From Vitellaria paradoxa (Eukaryota > Streptophyta > Magnoliopsida > Ericales > Sapotaceae): a DNA stretch of 64,000 nt. The notes below the pieces were generated by a model. The model saw only the letters and a list, made by a program, of their open reading frames with translations, had not been told where the DNA came from and ran no database searches. Positions 1-12,312 of this stretch are shown here, in pieces. Position 1 is the first letter of the stretch, and each line of letters starts with the position of its first letter. The DNA lies in contig CM034234.1 in NCBI GenBank assembly GCA_019916065.1, positions 4,066,342-4,130,341 on the forward strand. Reading direction: 5' to 3'. Made by a program: the position numbers and the translations under genes.

Positions 1-1772
1 CGGGCCAAATTAGATTCTGATATAAGCAAACTTTGTGGGAATCCGAATTAGGTGCAACACAAAGGCCTTTTAAGCATAACCCACCCATAATTGGTTAAGA
101 GAACGTTAAGAAAGTTCAACCGAATTTTTCTGCAATGGCTGGCTGGTGGAATTCAGTTGATCCGGATGGGAAAAACTAACTTAACTATAAATGAAAATAA
201 CGTCGTTACAGAGGAGTAGTTTCGAATTTGCAGATGAACGGTTGGGCTGTCACACCTGCCTGCAAAAACTAGAGGGCTCCGAATTGGGATGATTTCTTCT
301 CTCTCTCTCTCTTATTTTTTTGAACAAAAGAAAACCACGACCAACTTTCTAACTTAAAAACTGAAAAGTCAGGTGAGAGATATATAATAACACACGCATC
401 TTAACTGTTTCGATATGAGACGACTTGTACATTGCAACTTCTTGAGTCAAGACTCAAACTGACCGAATTGGGATGATTACAACATTGCACTTTTCATGAA
501 GCATAATCGAATTAATACTACTTCATTGAAATTTATTATTAAAATCGGGTAGATTAATTAGTTATCAATCAACCATTTTCAAAAATTTAATCCTTCAATA
601 AGTTTCAGACTACAAAATGTTATTGTCAATTTTATTTTAATCATAAATTTTGAGGGTTTATTATTTTTTTATTTGAATAAGAGAAAAAAAATTTTTTTTT
701 ATCTTTGTCTGTCTTCTTATTTATATTTAATTTATTTTTTTTCCACCATGATTTTCTCTCATAGAGCAGTTATTAACGATTATTTCATGAAAAAAATAAT
801 TTAGTAGTATTTAAGTTATTAAAAAATGCAAGTTATTTACCAAACAAAAAAACAGTAAAATGTGTTCTTCCTTACATTAATAGATTATGTGTTAAAAGAA
901 TAATTAATTAATAGAAGAAAATGTCATATTTTTGCTCTACCTTTTCTAATATAATACAATTCATACATGTTCTTGTTTATAATTTCACTACGTTTAGCAT
1001 GTTGGGCGAGATAAAGATAGCTGATTTGTGTGCATTGAGAAACGGATAACAAAATAGAAATGTCATTTAATGATAAGTAAATAAATAGTAAGAAAAAAAA
1101 AAAAACACCAAAAGTGCCTTGTATTTAGCATAATTTTCAAAGTTTTTTTTTTTTTTTTTTTTAACTTCCAAACATGTTTTCTGAAAAATTGCAAGTTTTT
1201 ATTTTTTTTTATTTTAATATGGTATTTCCATTTTCACTTTCAAGCTGTGTTTGAAATTATAATTTGTCTGAGGAAAAAGTAAAATATCAAAAGAGATAAG
1301 ATAAAAAGATATTAAATTTGTTATATTTTTCAGTGAGTTAGAAAATTAAAAAAAATGAATAAATATTGGTTACAAAATAATTAATTTTTATTTTGATTAA
1401 TTACAGAAAATAATTAATTATACATGAGTAGGTTTATGTTCCTACTATTTTTTTTATATTTTTAATAAACTCTTAATCCTATAGTATTTTTAGCAGGGGA
1501 CAGAAACAAATTTTACATGTTAAAAATCAAAGCATAACCAGAAAACGCAAAAAAGAACTAAGAAAACAGGAAAGTAAAGAAAATGGTTGCTTGCATGCGC
1601 CGACAGACGGAGGAGAGAGAGAGAGAGTCGCTTTGGTATCAACATGATTGCGGAGTGGTTAATCTCTTAACCCCTGGCCTTGTTCCCAAGCTTAGAACTT
1701 TACGCGCCCGCTTTGGCTTTTCCTCAAACACCTGTCTCACACACACTTTATAAATCCTCCCTTCCATTGTCC
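1..1772. other. AT-rich upstream region of the rhomboid gene
   Basis: No gene is seen here. The stretch is AT-rich with homopolymer runs, a short CT run near 298-312 and a GA run near 1613-1626. A TATAAA at 1749-1754 is the only clear core-promoter-like word close to the gene, but it lies just 19 bases before the first ATG (1773) and 79 before the next in-frame ATG (1833). Confidence 0.5.
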
Positions 1773-4733
1773 ATGGATCGAGAATCGCCGCCCGAGATTC
1801 AAGCAAGGTCTCACTCTCGGCGGTGGGGCAACATGATTCACCCGGTGGATGCAGAAGCGCCGGCGCCTCCGGCTCCTTCTCCTTCTCCTGCTGCGGCTCA
1901 GAGTCCGGTGGTGTACCAAGAAATCAAGCACTTCAAGAAATGGTTCCCCTGGTTGGTGCCTTCATTTGTGGTAGCGAATGTTGTGATGTTCATTATCACC
2001 ATGGGTGTCAACGATTGTCCCAAAAACTCTGTCGCCTGCGTTGCCGGGTTCTTAGGGAGGTTCTCGTTTCAGCCCTTTAAAGAAAACCCTCTTCTTGGCC
2101 CTTCGTCGGCAACGTAAGCTCTTCTTCGTCGTCTTATATACAGGCATGGCTCATAGGCGTACGGAGAACTGTTATCTCCGTATCAAATTCGACATTTGTG
2201 TGTGTGTGTGTGTGTGTGCAGAGTGCAATTTGTTGAACTAAATTCTACTAACCACCTGGTGAGACAATGGGGGCTGAAATCATTTTCAACTGTAGCAATG
2301 CTTCTTTAAAAAAGAATTGATTGAGGGCTGGGGGTGCATTCGAATTCAATGAATTAGAAGACCGGGTTTTGTTTAGCTAGATGCCAAATATGATGATTTG
2401 AAGCTTTGTTTATTGCATTCACTGAGGCAGATACCCCCTGCCTGCAATCAAAAGCCTGTTTTTCTTTGAAGAAGATGAGGAGTTGATTCATTTTTCAAGT
2501 TGAAGTAAACTGAAACCTATCGTTTTATTTGTTCACACTTATTTCAGGACCATGTTTTTTCCCTAATTGTGTAGCAGACATAGCTTTTCTTCATTTTCTA
2601 GCATTCGGCAAGTGATTTTGAATCCTTTGTTCTCCGATTTAATTGTGCTGTTTATTCTCCACTGTTGTAGTTAATGAATAAGTTGACCTGTGACTTTCCA
2701 TTTCTGAACATGAGAAAAGCCGAGGATACTTGTTGCTGTTGCAACGCAACTGTGCAATCTGTGCCATTCATCCGTAGGGTCCCACTATGAGCCCACCAAG
2801 ATGGACAGCTCAGATTGCACAGTCAGTTGCCACCGTGCATAAAGCTCCTCTTGTAAACATTTTGTGAGATGGTGAAGAATGATTGTCTAAGCATCCTTTT
2901 CATGTTTATATCTTTAGGCTAGAGAAGATGGGGGCATTGGATGTGGTTAAAGTGGTCCACGGACACCAGGGGTGGCGCCTTATCACTTGCATTTGGCTAC
3001 ATGCTGGAGTTTTCCATTTACTGGCCAATATGTTGAGTCTTGTAGTAATTGGCATTCGACTTGAGCAAGAATTTGGTTTTGGTATGTATGAAATGTTATT
3101 TCGAATTAGTTTTGGTTTGTCTATGCACAAAAATCCCCACAGTAAATCTACTCATCTTTAGTCAACTCGTGATAACTCGATTATTGTGATCCCTGTCCAC
3201 AACCTTGATTTATAAATTTTATAGTCTTAATTTAATCTGGAAGTCGTTTATAGGTGCTAGTATTGGAATTTTTTTTAGAGTTCTTTTTCATGTGTTCATC
3301 ATGTTTTTTCTTCTGAAAAATTATGGTTAAAGCAGTGTATTTACGTTAAATTCACATTTTTCTAACTTCTTTTTCTTGCATGGCCTTTCACAGTACGGAT
3401 CGGGCTGCTTTATTTGATCTCTGGTTTTGGTGGGAGTTTGTTGTCAGCTCTTTTTATCCAGTCTAATATCTCAGTTGGTGCTTCTGGTGCACTTTTTGGA
3501 TTGTTAGGAGGCATGCTTTCTGAACTCATCACTAATTGGACCATGTATGTTAACAAGGTATTCATTTACCTGACTTCTCTTAAGTATGGGCTTTTGTAGG
3601 AACAGTAAGCCTGTTTAATTGTGATTCTCTAGTCAAGACATGTCATCTCACCATTCCCTATTTGTATGTGTAGGTAGCACCATTGTTGACACTTGTGGTC
3701 ATCATTGTTGTCAATCTAGCACTGGGGATCCTCCCACATGTCGACAATTTTGCTCATATTGGAGGATTTCTTTCTGGTTTTCTTCTTGGGTTTGTGTTTT
3801 TGATCCGCCCCCAGTTTGGATGGCTCAGCCAAAAATATGGTCCTCCTGGATATTTCTCTACAACTAAATCTAAATTCAAGGCATATCAGTGCATATTGTG
3901 GGTTATTTCATTAATCCTTCTGATCGTTGGGTAAGCTTGAACTTTTGTCTGCTTGTTCAAGGCAGTTTACTTTCCTATAGCTTACTGCTTACCTGAATTT
4001 TCAGGTCCATCATGATTGTCAGCTAGTTTGTGCGCCAGTATTCTTTTGCAACCTGTCTCTACCGCATCAAACATTTGTCTCAAAATTCTATTTTGCACTA
4101 GTATTAGGCATATAATTACTGAATGATTATCTATTCTTAATATAAGCTTTGAGTGGTAGCCGTGCAGAAAGGTTGTACACAGCTTTCCTCAATAGTGTAT
4201 TCCTAACAGTACGGGTTTTCCTGTAATTGAGGTTGCTGCTTAATTGATTTAGAGCCCATGCTAATTTTAACAGATTTACTGTTGGCCTGGTTATGCTTCT
4301 CCGGGGGGTTGATGCAAACGATCGCTGTTCTTGGTGCCATTACCTGAGTTGCGTTCCTACTTCAAGACGGAGCTGCAATACACAGCCTATGTCTTGCTTG
4401 GTAAGCAAGCGGAAACCCATCCTTTCTATTATTTCATTCCCCAAATATCCTTTCTGATCATTTCACAGGTGTTAATCCCATCTCAGAAGAAAAACCACGG
4501 GGTTCTGAACCCTGAGGAAGATGCCCTTTTACTATTTCTAAATTTATTATATTTACTGATAAATGTGTGTGAATTTGATGTGTAAATTGTGCATGACCTT
4601 CTTGTTGCAGTCTGACCAAATGGGTGACCAGCTAACCTTAACGTGCTCGAGTAATGGCAAAAGCAGGACGTATGCATTGGCAAACGCAACCAGCTCTCAG
4701 ATTCGAGGGCTATGTAGTCAGCTTTGCGGTTGA
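1773..4733 (+). CDS. RBL: Rhomboid-like intramembrane serine protease
   Basis: Six exons are placed by splice sites and phase: 1773-2113, 2918-3081, 3394-3557, 3674-3930, 4274-4400 and 4611-4733, giving 391 residues. The family cleaves transmembrane substrates inside the membrane, in plants in Golgi or other endomembranes. The N-terminal ~70 residues are proline-rich and cytosolic-looking, followed by a first membrane segment. The WR motif and [11 protein letters not shown] segment precede the catalytic GASG box (Ser about 199) and the NFAHIGG box (His about 251), so the Ser/His dyad is complete. The C-terminal part carries the Cys-rich CSWCHYLSC motif seen in plant RBL proteins. Every junction is GT/AG and keeps frame, so the gene looks intact. 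The start could instead be the in-frame ATG at 1833, which loses 20 residues. The exact RBL paralogue is not resolved. Confidence 0.93.
2197..2218. repeat. (TG)n microsatellite in rhomboid intron 1
   Basis: An uninterrupted run of about eleven TG units lies in the first intron of the rhomboid gene. Confidence 0.85.
2740..2832. repeat. Small foldback element in rhomboid intron 1
   Basis: The word TGTGCAATCTG at 2751-2761 recurs inverted as CAGATTGCACA at 2811-2821. Flanking GCAAC and GTTGC words extend the stem, leaving a loop of about 50 bases. This is a small hairpin, probably a MITE remnant. No target duplication is evident. Confidence 0.5.
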
Positions 4734-4937
4734 TTAATTCTTAACTCTGGGCCGAAGTTAAGCTTTTGTTGCAAGTCCATTTGATGTATGATATCACTCA
4801 GACAAGTTTACAAAATGCTATCCATTGTTTCCTTCAGTTGGTGCACGGTTTTCCACTGTAAATTAAATTGACACCCTCTTTTGGAAATAATAGTTCTCAT
4901 TCATTTGCATGTTCATTGCAATAGAGTTAAAAGATTG

Positions 4938-5087
4938 AGGGTGCGTTTAGAGTGACAAAAATTAAGATAAAATGAGATAAAGTAAAATAATTTGTGGGTT
5001 CGTAATTCGTGCAATACTATAAAAAGTGAATAACTTTTAAAAAATTTTAAAATTTTTAGCAATTTTTAGTAAATCAAATACACCCTT
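4938..5087. mobile_element. MITE, family M1 (about 150 bp)
   Basis: It begins GGGTGCGTTTAGAGTGAC and ends CAAATACACCC, imperfect inverted ends. The interior holds the family hallmarks: a GTAATTCGTGCA-like word and runs of AATTTTTAAAATTTT. The same sequence recurs inverted at 13634-13796 and 14908-15046, and in several weaker copies across the window. It sits about 200 bp downstream of the rhomboid stop codon. Confidence 0.6.
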
Positions 5088-6352
5088 AACAATCTGGTTT
5101 TATTTATTTTGTTTTGTTTTTTTGTTTTTGTTTTTTTTGTTTTTTTTTTTCTTATCAACATTTTTGAAAATCAAGTAACAAGTAACTAAGCTAAAAATAA
5201 TGAAACCTATATTGAAATTTGTTTATTTTTTTATACTTATGTGCATATCAAGTGAGCATTTTGCATCCACTGAGCTGGTTGATATGCTTTATTTTTTGTT
5301 TTCTTGGAAGGAGACAGTTATGTTCAGAACAACGATTTGTTGAGGAAAAAAAAAGGGTAAATTTGATTTACCTCGTTCACCTTCAATCTAGACGTTGCTG
5401 CCTTAAAATACAATAGTACGTATCACCTGTGGTGACTTAATTGAAGAGGTTCGACCTATGAAAGATGATGGTGTCAAATTATAAATATGAAACCACTGCA
5501 TATAACGAGTTGCCCCTTTTAAGTTTTGTTTATTTCAATACAAAATATTTTGAAAAAATGTTTATTTATTTATATATCAAGAAAATACTTTCATTTTTCT
5601 CTAATATTCTTCAATTTTCTTCACTATGTTTATCAAACATTTGAAAAAACTATTACGCATAAAACTATTAACTTTTTCTAATATATATTTTTTTAGTTAG
5701 TTCTTATAAATTTCTACCAAACATACAATTTTTGTCAAAAGTAACACATGATAACACCGTAACGTAAAAAATTTCGATCTTTTTGGTTTAACAAAAGCAC
5801 TATTAATTTTATCAATGGAGTTAAAGTATCCTTCAAGCCATGCTAGCATAGACTTGCCACTTGTAGTCACCATCATGGATACTTGTGTTGAACCAACTTC
5901 TTTAGATAATCAACAAATCAAATGGTCACCCAAAAAAAAAAAAAAAATAATAATAATACTATTTGAATGACAAATTAAATTTGTGTACCCCTATTGGGCT
6001 GTTTGTGTTTATCATTGGTTATGAAAAGGCTCAATTGTAAGATACAAAACATAATATGCTTAGCTTAGGGTGCTGGATCGTCTAAGATGAAACATACAAA
6101 TCTTCTGTACTTTTTGTTATCAAAACTAAAGTTTTGCTATTTATTAACTAATTATTTTTACTTTTTGTTTATTTGACTTAAATTAATTAATGTCTCCCAA
6201 ACAGAACCTTATTTTGTTATTGCATTCATCATGATCTAATTTTCATCGATGACGAAAAGCTTTGTAGCAGTATTAGAAGGATATGTCTTTTTGCTTTGTA
6301 ATTGCAGGTTTTGAATAGAAGTCAGCTGGTACAGAAAGTGGTGGGGCTATTT
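5088..6352. other. Gene-free region
   Basis: No gene is recognised. About 5515-5770 is a degraded relic resembling the MITE at 47226-47460: both share poly-pyrimidine interior sequence and a word near AAAAGTAACACATGATAA. A poly-A tract followed by TAA repeats lies at about 5932-5960. Confidence 0.4.
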
Positions 6353-7260
6353 GATCTGGGGGGTCGATTGAATGCTGTCTCCATAAATAATACACCGTTA
6401 TAAGTTTTGATATGATATTTTTTGTTTGATTTGGAAAGTAAAATTTTTCCCCTTTAAAAATTATCATCCCTTCTTAATCTTGGAAGAAGGTTTATTATTT
6501 TTGGAAAGGGTTTGAGCTCTACAAAAATTATTCCCCCTTATGTGGACTAAATTGAACCATTATGCCATTTCTCACCTATAAAATGTATTTTATATTAGAA
6601 ATAATTTTTTTTTCTAATGGAAAAATGTATTAAAAATTATATTAATAAAAACAAAAAAATATAATTTTTTTTCTAAATAGGGGGTCGTGTGATTAAAAAA
6701 ATATATTTTTTCCAAATAAGAGGTGATGTGATTTTAAGATAATAATATTATTTTTTAGCAAATATAATAATATTATTTTTTAGCAAATTTATACAAAATT
6801 ACACATATATTGATATTTTTTAAATAAAGAGAAAAAAAATAAACGACTTAGGAAGTTTCGGATAAATTAGGATGTTATTACCTACGAAACTAATTTATAT
6901 ATTTTATAAAGTTTAATTTATTAATAACATAATTTATTTATAATTAATTTGTCTAAAATTAATTTGTACTAGTTGGTTTTCACATTATATAATTAACATA
7001 AACATATAATTAAGTTTGGGTAACCAAGTTTAATTTAATGAGTAACCAAGTTTGGGACACCACGAGAGTAAAAGAATCATTTGACTGTTTTTTTCCATCA
7101 TATACCTCCTCTTATTTATAAAACATCTAAACCAAGTCAAAAGTTATCCCCCTCCATAAACATAGGCCAACCCTCTAAAAATAATAGCCACTCTTATCTT
7201 ATACCACCTCTAAAACTTATCCCTTGAAATTTCAGCACCATTCAATCGGCCCCCAGATCT
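6353..7260. mobile_element. Tourist-like MITE, copy 1 (about 0.9 kb)
   Basis: The left end reads GATCTGGGGGGTCGATTGAATG (in two parts: GATCTGGGG, then GGTCGATTGAATG). The right end, reversed, reads GATCTGGGGG then CCGATTGAATG. The last 240 bases (about 7020-7250) match 50290-50520 closely in the same orientation, including AAACCAAGTCAAAAGTTATC. The two are members of one non-autonomous family. No ORF is present. Confidence 0.65.
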
Positions 7261-8160
7261 ATCTTTTTGGGCTCTGTGAGCGTTATAGGTTGGTTTGTTG
7301 TTGAAGTAGGCGTCCTCAAAACTAGGACTCCTCGCCCACCCACTTACCATAAAGGATGCACCTCAATGCCGCGTTTGGGTCATACTCTGTTAATGGGTCA
7401 AGGGTGAAAGCAACACATATAGAAAATGGTCCCTCGTCTAACCCATGAGATGATGATAATGCCTTCTGCATTCACCCAAAGGAGACACATAGGACTCCCA
7501 AAGTAGACATATTTGGTAGCCCGAAATGGATTTTTGATGGTTACAACCATAGCTAATGTTATCACCAGACGGGTGTTGTGCTCTTTCTTCTATTATTTTG
7601 TGAAGTTAAAATAATGTGACAAGTTGACAACCTTATACATGCTCGCATATCGTAGGTTAGGAAAGGGACAAGGACCTCTTAACCTAGTACCCAAGGCTCA
7701 AAATTTTGCATCTTCTAGCCTTAACCATGGTTTAGGGAATCAGTTGGTCCAATATCTGATAAGAGGGCATTAATTAGAGATGCGACATCCAATTCAATAA
7801 CAGAGCAATCGGGCAAGAAAAAATTGTATTGGCATTTGGGCTGGGCAGGGTAGATGGGGACAATTCGATATTGGACCCAGCTGATTTAAATGATTTCAAT
7901 TCAGGTAGATGATATTTGAAATTGATGAAAATTGTTTTGTGTTGCTGAGATGTGATTGGTCTGTGGGGGGACCAAGACAAGAGCCGAAGTATTTGAACAA
8001 ATTTGGTGCCAGAAAACAGAGAAGATCACACGAGGCACAGGGTTGGGTCCATAAGGGATGGAAATGGGTTAGATATACATACATCCCTCTCTCTCTCTCT
8101 CAAGTTGAGTGCCCCCTTCAAATTTTTGGGTTATTGACACAAAGTTTGAGCTAATGCTAA
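7261..8160. other. Unexplained single-copy-looking stretch
   Basis: This stretch is less AT-rich than its surroundings and not obviously repetitive within the window. Short open frames exist on both strands at 7774-8154, but none has a recognisable domain, splice structure or consistent codon bias. I see no supported gene. Confidence 0.3.
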
Positions 8161-8682
8161 CGATACTTTGAAAGGAAAATGCTATTCTACCAATAAAAAA
8201 GAAAAAAAAAACAATATAATAGAAAGTTTAATAAAATAATAATAAAAGTGTTGTAATATTAATGGTATATTTATGTGAGTATTGTTTTGAAGTGATACTG
8301 CACAAGTAAGAACCAAACAAGTTAGGGTTCGGGAGAGGCATGCCCCTCTTGAGTTCGAAAAAAATATTATTGCTACATATAAATTTTTGAGTTAAAAAAA
8401 ATTTATGTTATAATTAAGCTCTTTAAAATTTAAAAAAAAATGATAAACTTCAGTTAAAAAAAACATCATCGCTAGTGTATGTAAATTTTTTTCTCAAAAA
8501 ACTTTTTACGGTATGGTTGGTTTAAAAAATTATTACTAACATATATAAATTTCTAGGTGAAAAAAAATTAAAATTATGGACGTTAGCCTCTCTAAATTTA
8601 AATAAATGGAAATTCCCTCCTGATAAAAATGAGGGGCATCATCGGAAATCTATGGATTATGATTGTATGGTAAAGTATTAAG

Positions 8683-8683
<1 letters not shown>

Positions 8684-8723
<40 letters not shown>
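8684..8723. repeat. (GA)20 microsatellite
   Basis: An uninterrupted run of about 20 GA units. Confidence 0.95.
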
Positions 8724-8725
<2 letters not shown>

Positions 8726-9387
8726 TGCACATGGGGTACCTAAACAAAAAAGTGATGGCTTTTGGGTTTGTCTAATCTTTAATTGGCACTGCAATTATAT
8801 AATTGGGTGACTTGAAGTTGAAGTTGAGGGGCTGGATCCTCTACTGGAGGAATTGGCATGACAACGTGGAGTTGGAAAATCTGTCCAATAGAATTAATTA
8901 ATACCTGAATTGCGAATTGAGACGTCTACAACTAGAAGAAAATTTGAATAGAAGTTGTAAGAGATTTAATTCAAGTTTTGATTTGTTGTTCTGAGATTAA
9001 TTTCTTCGTTTTATAATTACATTAAACTAAAAAAATGGCTCAAATTTGACTCAATAAATTCTGTATACTTTTAAGTCAGTTTAAGAAATAAATAAATGAA
9101 AACATAATATATATTCTCAAATTTTGTTAAGTGAGAGAAAGAGAGAGAGAGAGAGAGATTGGTTGCCTTGGAATTAGATGAAGCCAAACAATGAACATGA
9201 GAAATCATAAGATAGAAGGAATTCTCCTAGCAATGTCAACTTGCTCTAAATTAAATTTTGAATTGCGGACAAAGCAAACAGTACTTAATGAGTACTTGAT
9301 TGATTGATTGATTATGTATGAAAATTCCTTAAAAATCAACTTGTACGGAGCAAACGGAATCTGAAGCAACCGTGCTTCCGTATAATA

Positions 9388-9390
<3 letters not shown>

Positions 9391-9418
<28 letters not shown>
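9391..9418. repeat. (AT)14 microsatellite
   Basis: An uninterrupted AT run directly before a CT-rich tract. Confidence 0.9.
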
Positions 9419-9632
9419 TCTCTCTCCCCGCCCCTGTCAGTTAATTAATTAAAATATGACCTCTAATTAAACTTTAATAAGCATTAGTTTATATTTTATT
9501 TACATGCCTAGATTACTAACTACAAGATCCTAGTTTTTGTTACTTTAATTCATTAGTTGTTTCATTTGATTTGTTTTTTTTTTTAAGTTAAATAAAAAAA
9601 GTGACGGCTTTTTGGGGTTTGTCTAATCCTAA

Positions 9633-9943
9633 GTGTCATTTAGTTTTTTTTTTTTTTTTATTTTCTGTTTTCTTTTTTGAGTGCATTTATCATTTTATAA
9701 TTTTAAAAACAAAGAGCACAGTTAAAACGTATTTGGTCATTTGTGTTTTTAAAATTTATTTTAGAAAATAGAAAATCAGTTTATATATGCAATGAAAAAT
9801 GACAAAAAATTATTTTGAGAATTTTTAACTCAAAATAAGAAAGATTTCAAAATAAAGAAATAAAAAATACTCTATTTTCAAACATAAAACATATAAAACA
9901 GAACAGAGAAAACATAAAATAGAAAAGTAAAACCAAATGTCAC
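9633..9943. mobile_element. MITE with TAA target duplication (311 bp)
   Basis: The left end is GTGTCATTTAGTTTT and the right end, reversed, is GTGACATTTGGTTTT: 15-base inverted ends with two mismatches. TAA flanks both sides (9630-9632 and 9944-9946), which fits the 3-bp duplication of PIF/Harbinger elements. There is no coding capacity. Confidence 0.6.
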
Positions 9944-10323
9944 TAAATGATTATTAATCAATAGAACTTTGTTTTCATAATTAATTATTGATTTACCATG
10001 TCACTATAATTTTTAATTTCTTTTGCATAAAAAGAGAAGAAAAGGAAGAAATCTGCGAATGTGAGGTAAATTCATAATTCACTCATAGGTAAACTAATGA
10101 GCTGTAGGGCAAAAAGAGAGAGAACTTTTTTAAGTAATTAAGTAAGTTCCAGCAAAAAATAAACAAAGAAATATTTCATTTAAATAAATTTGTCATTATA
10201 AGAACTTCTTTTGATAGTAATGCCAATTATTAAGTTGTTAAAGATCGTGCGCCATCAGTCAAAAATTAAATTTATCATTAATGTGGTACAATCTCAATTA
10301 AGTGTATTATAATCAACTCATCT

Positions 10324-10324
<1 letters not shown>

Positions 10325-10360
<36 letters not shown>
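10325..10360. repeat. (TG)n(TA)n compound microsatellite
   Basis: About seven TG units are followed directly by about eleven TA units. Confidence 0.9.
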
Positions 10361-10361
<1 letters not shown>

Positions 10362-10794
10362 GGTCATTTCAAAATCAATGAACATGGACCTCACAAATTA
10401 ACCCTACTGGTTGGGTAAGAAAACTTCTGTTTGAATCAATTCAATCATGAGTTGGACGCCAAAAACTGACCAATTTCTCATATGGGGGCTTTTGGAGCGA
10501 TAAAAAAAATAATAAAATTTGATAAAAATTATAGATTAATAATTCGTACAGTGAAATAAAAAGTAAATAATTTTAAAAATTTTTAGTATTTTTTAATAAT
10601 TTTAAAGTTTTAAACAAATCTGATCACATAAATATATTCATATAATGATGACCAGTATATCCACATGGTTTATATTAATTAGAAGTCATGATTTATGGTT
10701 ATAAATAGAATGCGTTATTTAAAAAAAAAAAAATTAAATCGATCTATACATGTTCTGTAAGAAGATAGATGAGAAGATTCTAAAAATGAAATGT

Positions 10795-10952
10795 AGTTTT
10801 AAGAGTTAAAAGTTATATTTTTAATTTTTAAATTCTTATGAAAGTTAATTTAATCAATGAAAATATTTTAATTTTAATTGTTAGATAAATTTTTATATAA
10901 ATTCAAAAATTAGAATACTAATTCGATATCTAAAGCCATATTTTAACTTTGG
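10795..10952. repeat. Dispersed repeat, family M3, copy 1
   Basis: This stretch of about 160 bases starts TTTTAAGAGTTAAAAGTTAT and ends ATATTTTAACTTTGG. It matches 12040-12215 in order and orientation, sharing TTAAATTCTTATGAAA and related words. The ends are roughly inverted, so it is probably a MITE. Confidence 0.45.
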
Positions 10953-11393
10953 AAAATCTCAATTTGTAAAGAGGGAGAGAAGAACTGTCTCAATTAATTA
11001 ATTATTTGATTATTTATTATATGAAACAAAGATAATCATAGCCTCTCATGTGAAATGGTTATTGAATCTCAAGTAATATATAAAAAGAAAGCATATATAT
11101 ATATATATATAATCAACAAAGTCAAAGGTTTAAATAGTGTTATGTATTACTCCGAGAGCCAAAGTGGCATTTGCGTGTGGTGCTTCTCCCACCCTTCCCT
11201 TTTGAATGAGTTTGTGGGGCAAGAACAACTCATATGTAATTAATGATATAAAAGTTGAAGCTTGATTATTCCCCACTCCACAAGTCCACATTTGAATGTG
11301 AAATGTGCCATGCACGTTGCTTGCTTTCTCAATTGCACAGTCAACATTAATTATTCGATTAATTAATAACTTCAAATTAATTGTCCTCCCAGT

Positions 11394-11644
11394 GGAGGAA
11401 TATTTTCGGGTTCCAGGGGCTGCACCAGGGATTGCAGTGAGTTAATCAACGGTTAAGATGTAATTATATTTTAATGCGATGTGTCTTTTCATATTATCCA
11501 TTAATGATTTTCTAATCAAATTTTGTTTAACTTTTATTTTTATTTTAAATTTAATTTTATTACATTGAATTAAGACCACTAGATTTGATACAATTACATC
11601 CTGATTGTTGATTGACTCACCCTTGGAACCCAATATTTCCCTCT
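11394..11644. mobile_element. MITE with long inverted ends (about 250 bp)
   Basis: The left side reads GAATATTTTCGGGTTCCAGG and the right side, reversed, reads GGAAATATTGGGTTCCAAGG. Inverted similarity continues inward for about 70 bases through a GTTAATCAAC...GATGTAATT block. Open frames within it are incidental. Confidence 0.6.
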
Positions 11645-12280
11645 CAACAGTTACTTAGGGAACCCAATCTCCATGTCTATGTTCTTAATCCTATCCTATG
11701 GAATTAATGAAGGTTAATTAGTAGTTAAGGTTGGTTAATTTGGTTTATGTTATTAATTTAGTTTTTATTTATTATAGCTGTATATTTATATTTTTGCAAT
11801 ATGAGATTTACATAAATTCATAACACATTTACAAACAAGATTGTCAACTACTAATTAATGAAATAATGATTGATCCATCTCAATCATTAATTTATTTAAT
11901 TTATGCTCACATAAATTTTATAAAAATTGATTGTTGTTGATATCAATAATACAATTAAATAACGTAACTCAAAATTGTTCATATCCACTAATTGTACAAT
12001 CAAACATACTAACTTAAAATTAATTAAGTCATTCACATCATGGAGTTAAAATTTAATTTTAAGAATTAAAGTTATATTTTAAATTCTTAAATTCTTATGA
12101 AAATTTATTAAACAGATAAAAATAATTTGAACTTAATCGTTAAATTAATTTCTATGTGAATTTAAAAGTTAAAAATACAATTTTAACTCTTAAAATTATA
12201 TTATAACTTTAAAAAGTTCCCAATCCTTAATTAGGACCCCTTTCTTTTTTATTTCAATTGACAAAAACTTGTTGTGCTAT

Positions 12281-12312
<32 letters not shown>

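Larger units (their letters stand above)
8161..9632. other. Gene-free region with microsatellites
   Basis: No gene is seen. The stretch contains a long GA run, an AT run and a duplicated segment of about 35 bases: AAAAGTGATGGCTTTTGGG near 8748 and AAAAGTGACGGCTTTTTGG near 9597. Both are followed by GTTTGTCTAATC. Confidence 0.4.
9944..11393. other. Gene-free AT-rich region
   Basis: No gene is seen. The stretch includes a weak M1-type MITE relic near 10484-10630, recognised by its AATTCGTACAGTG word and AATTTTTAAAA runs. Confidence 0.4.
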
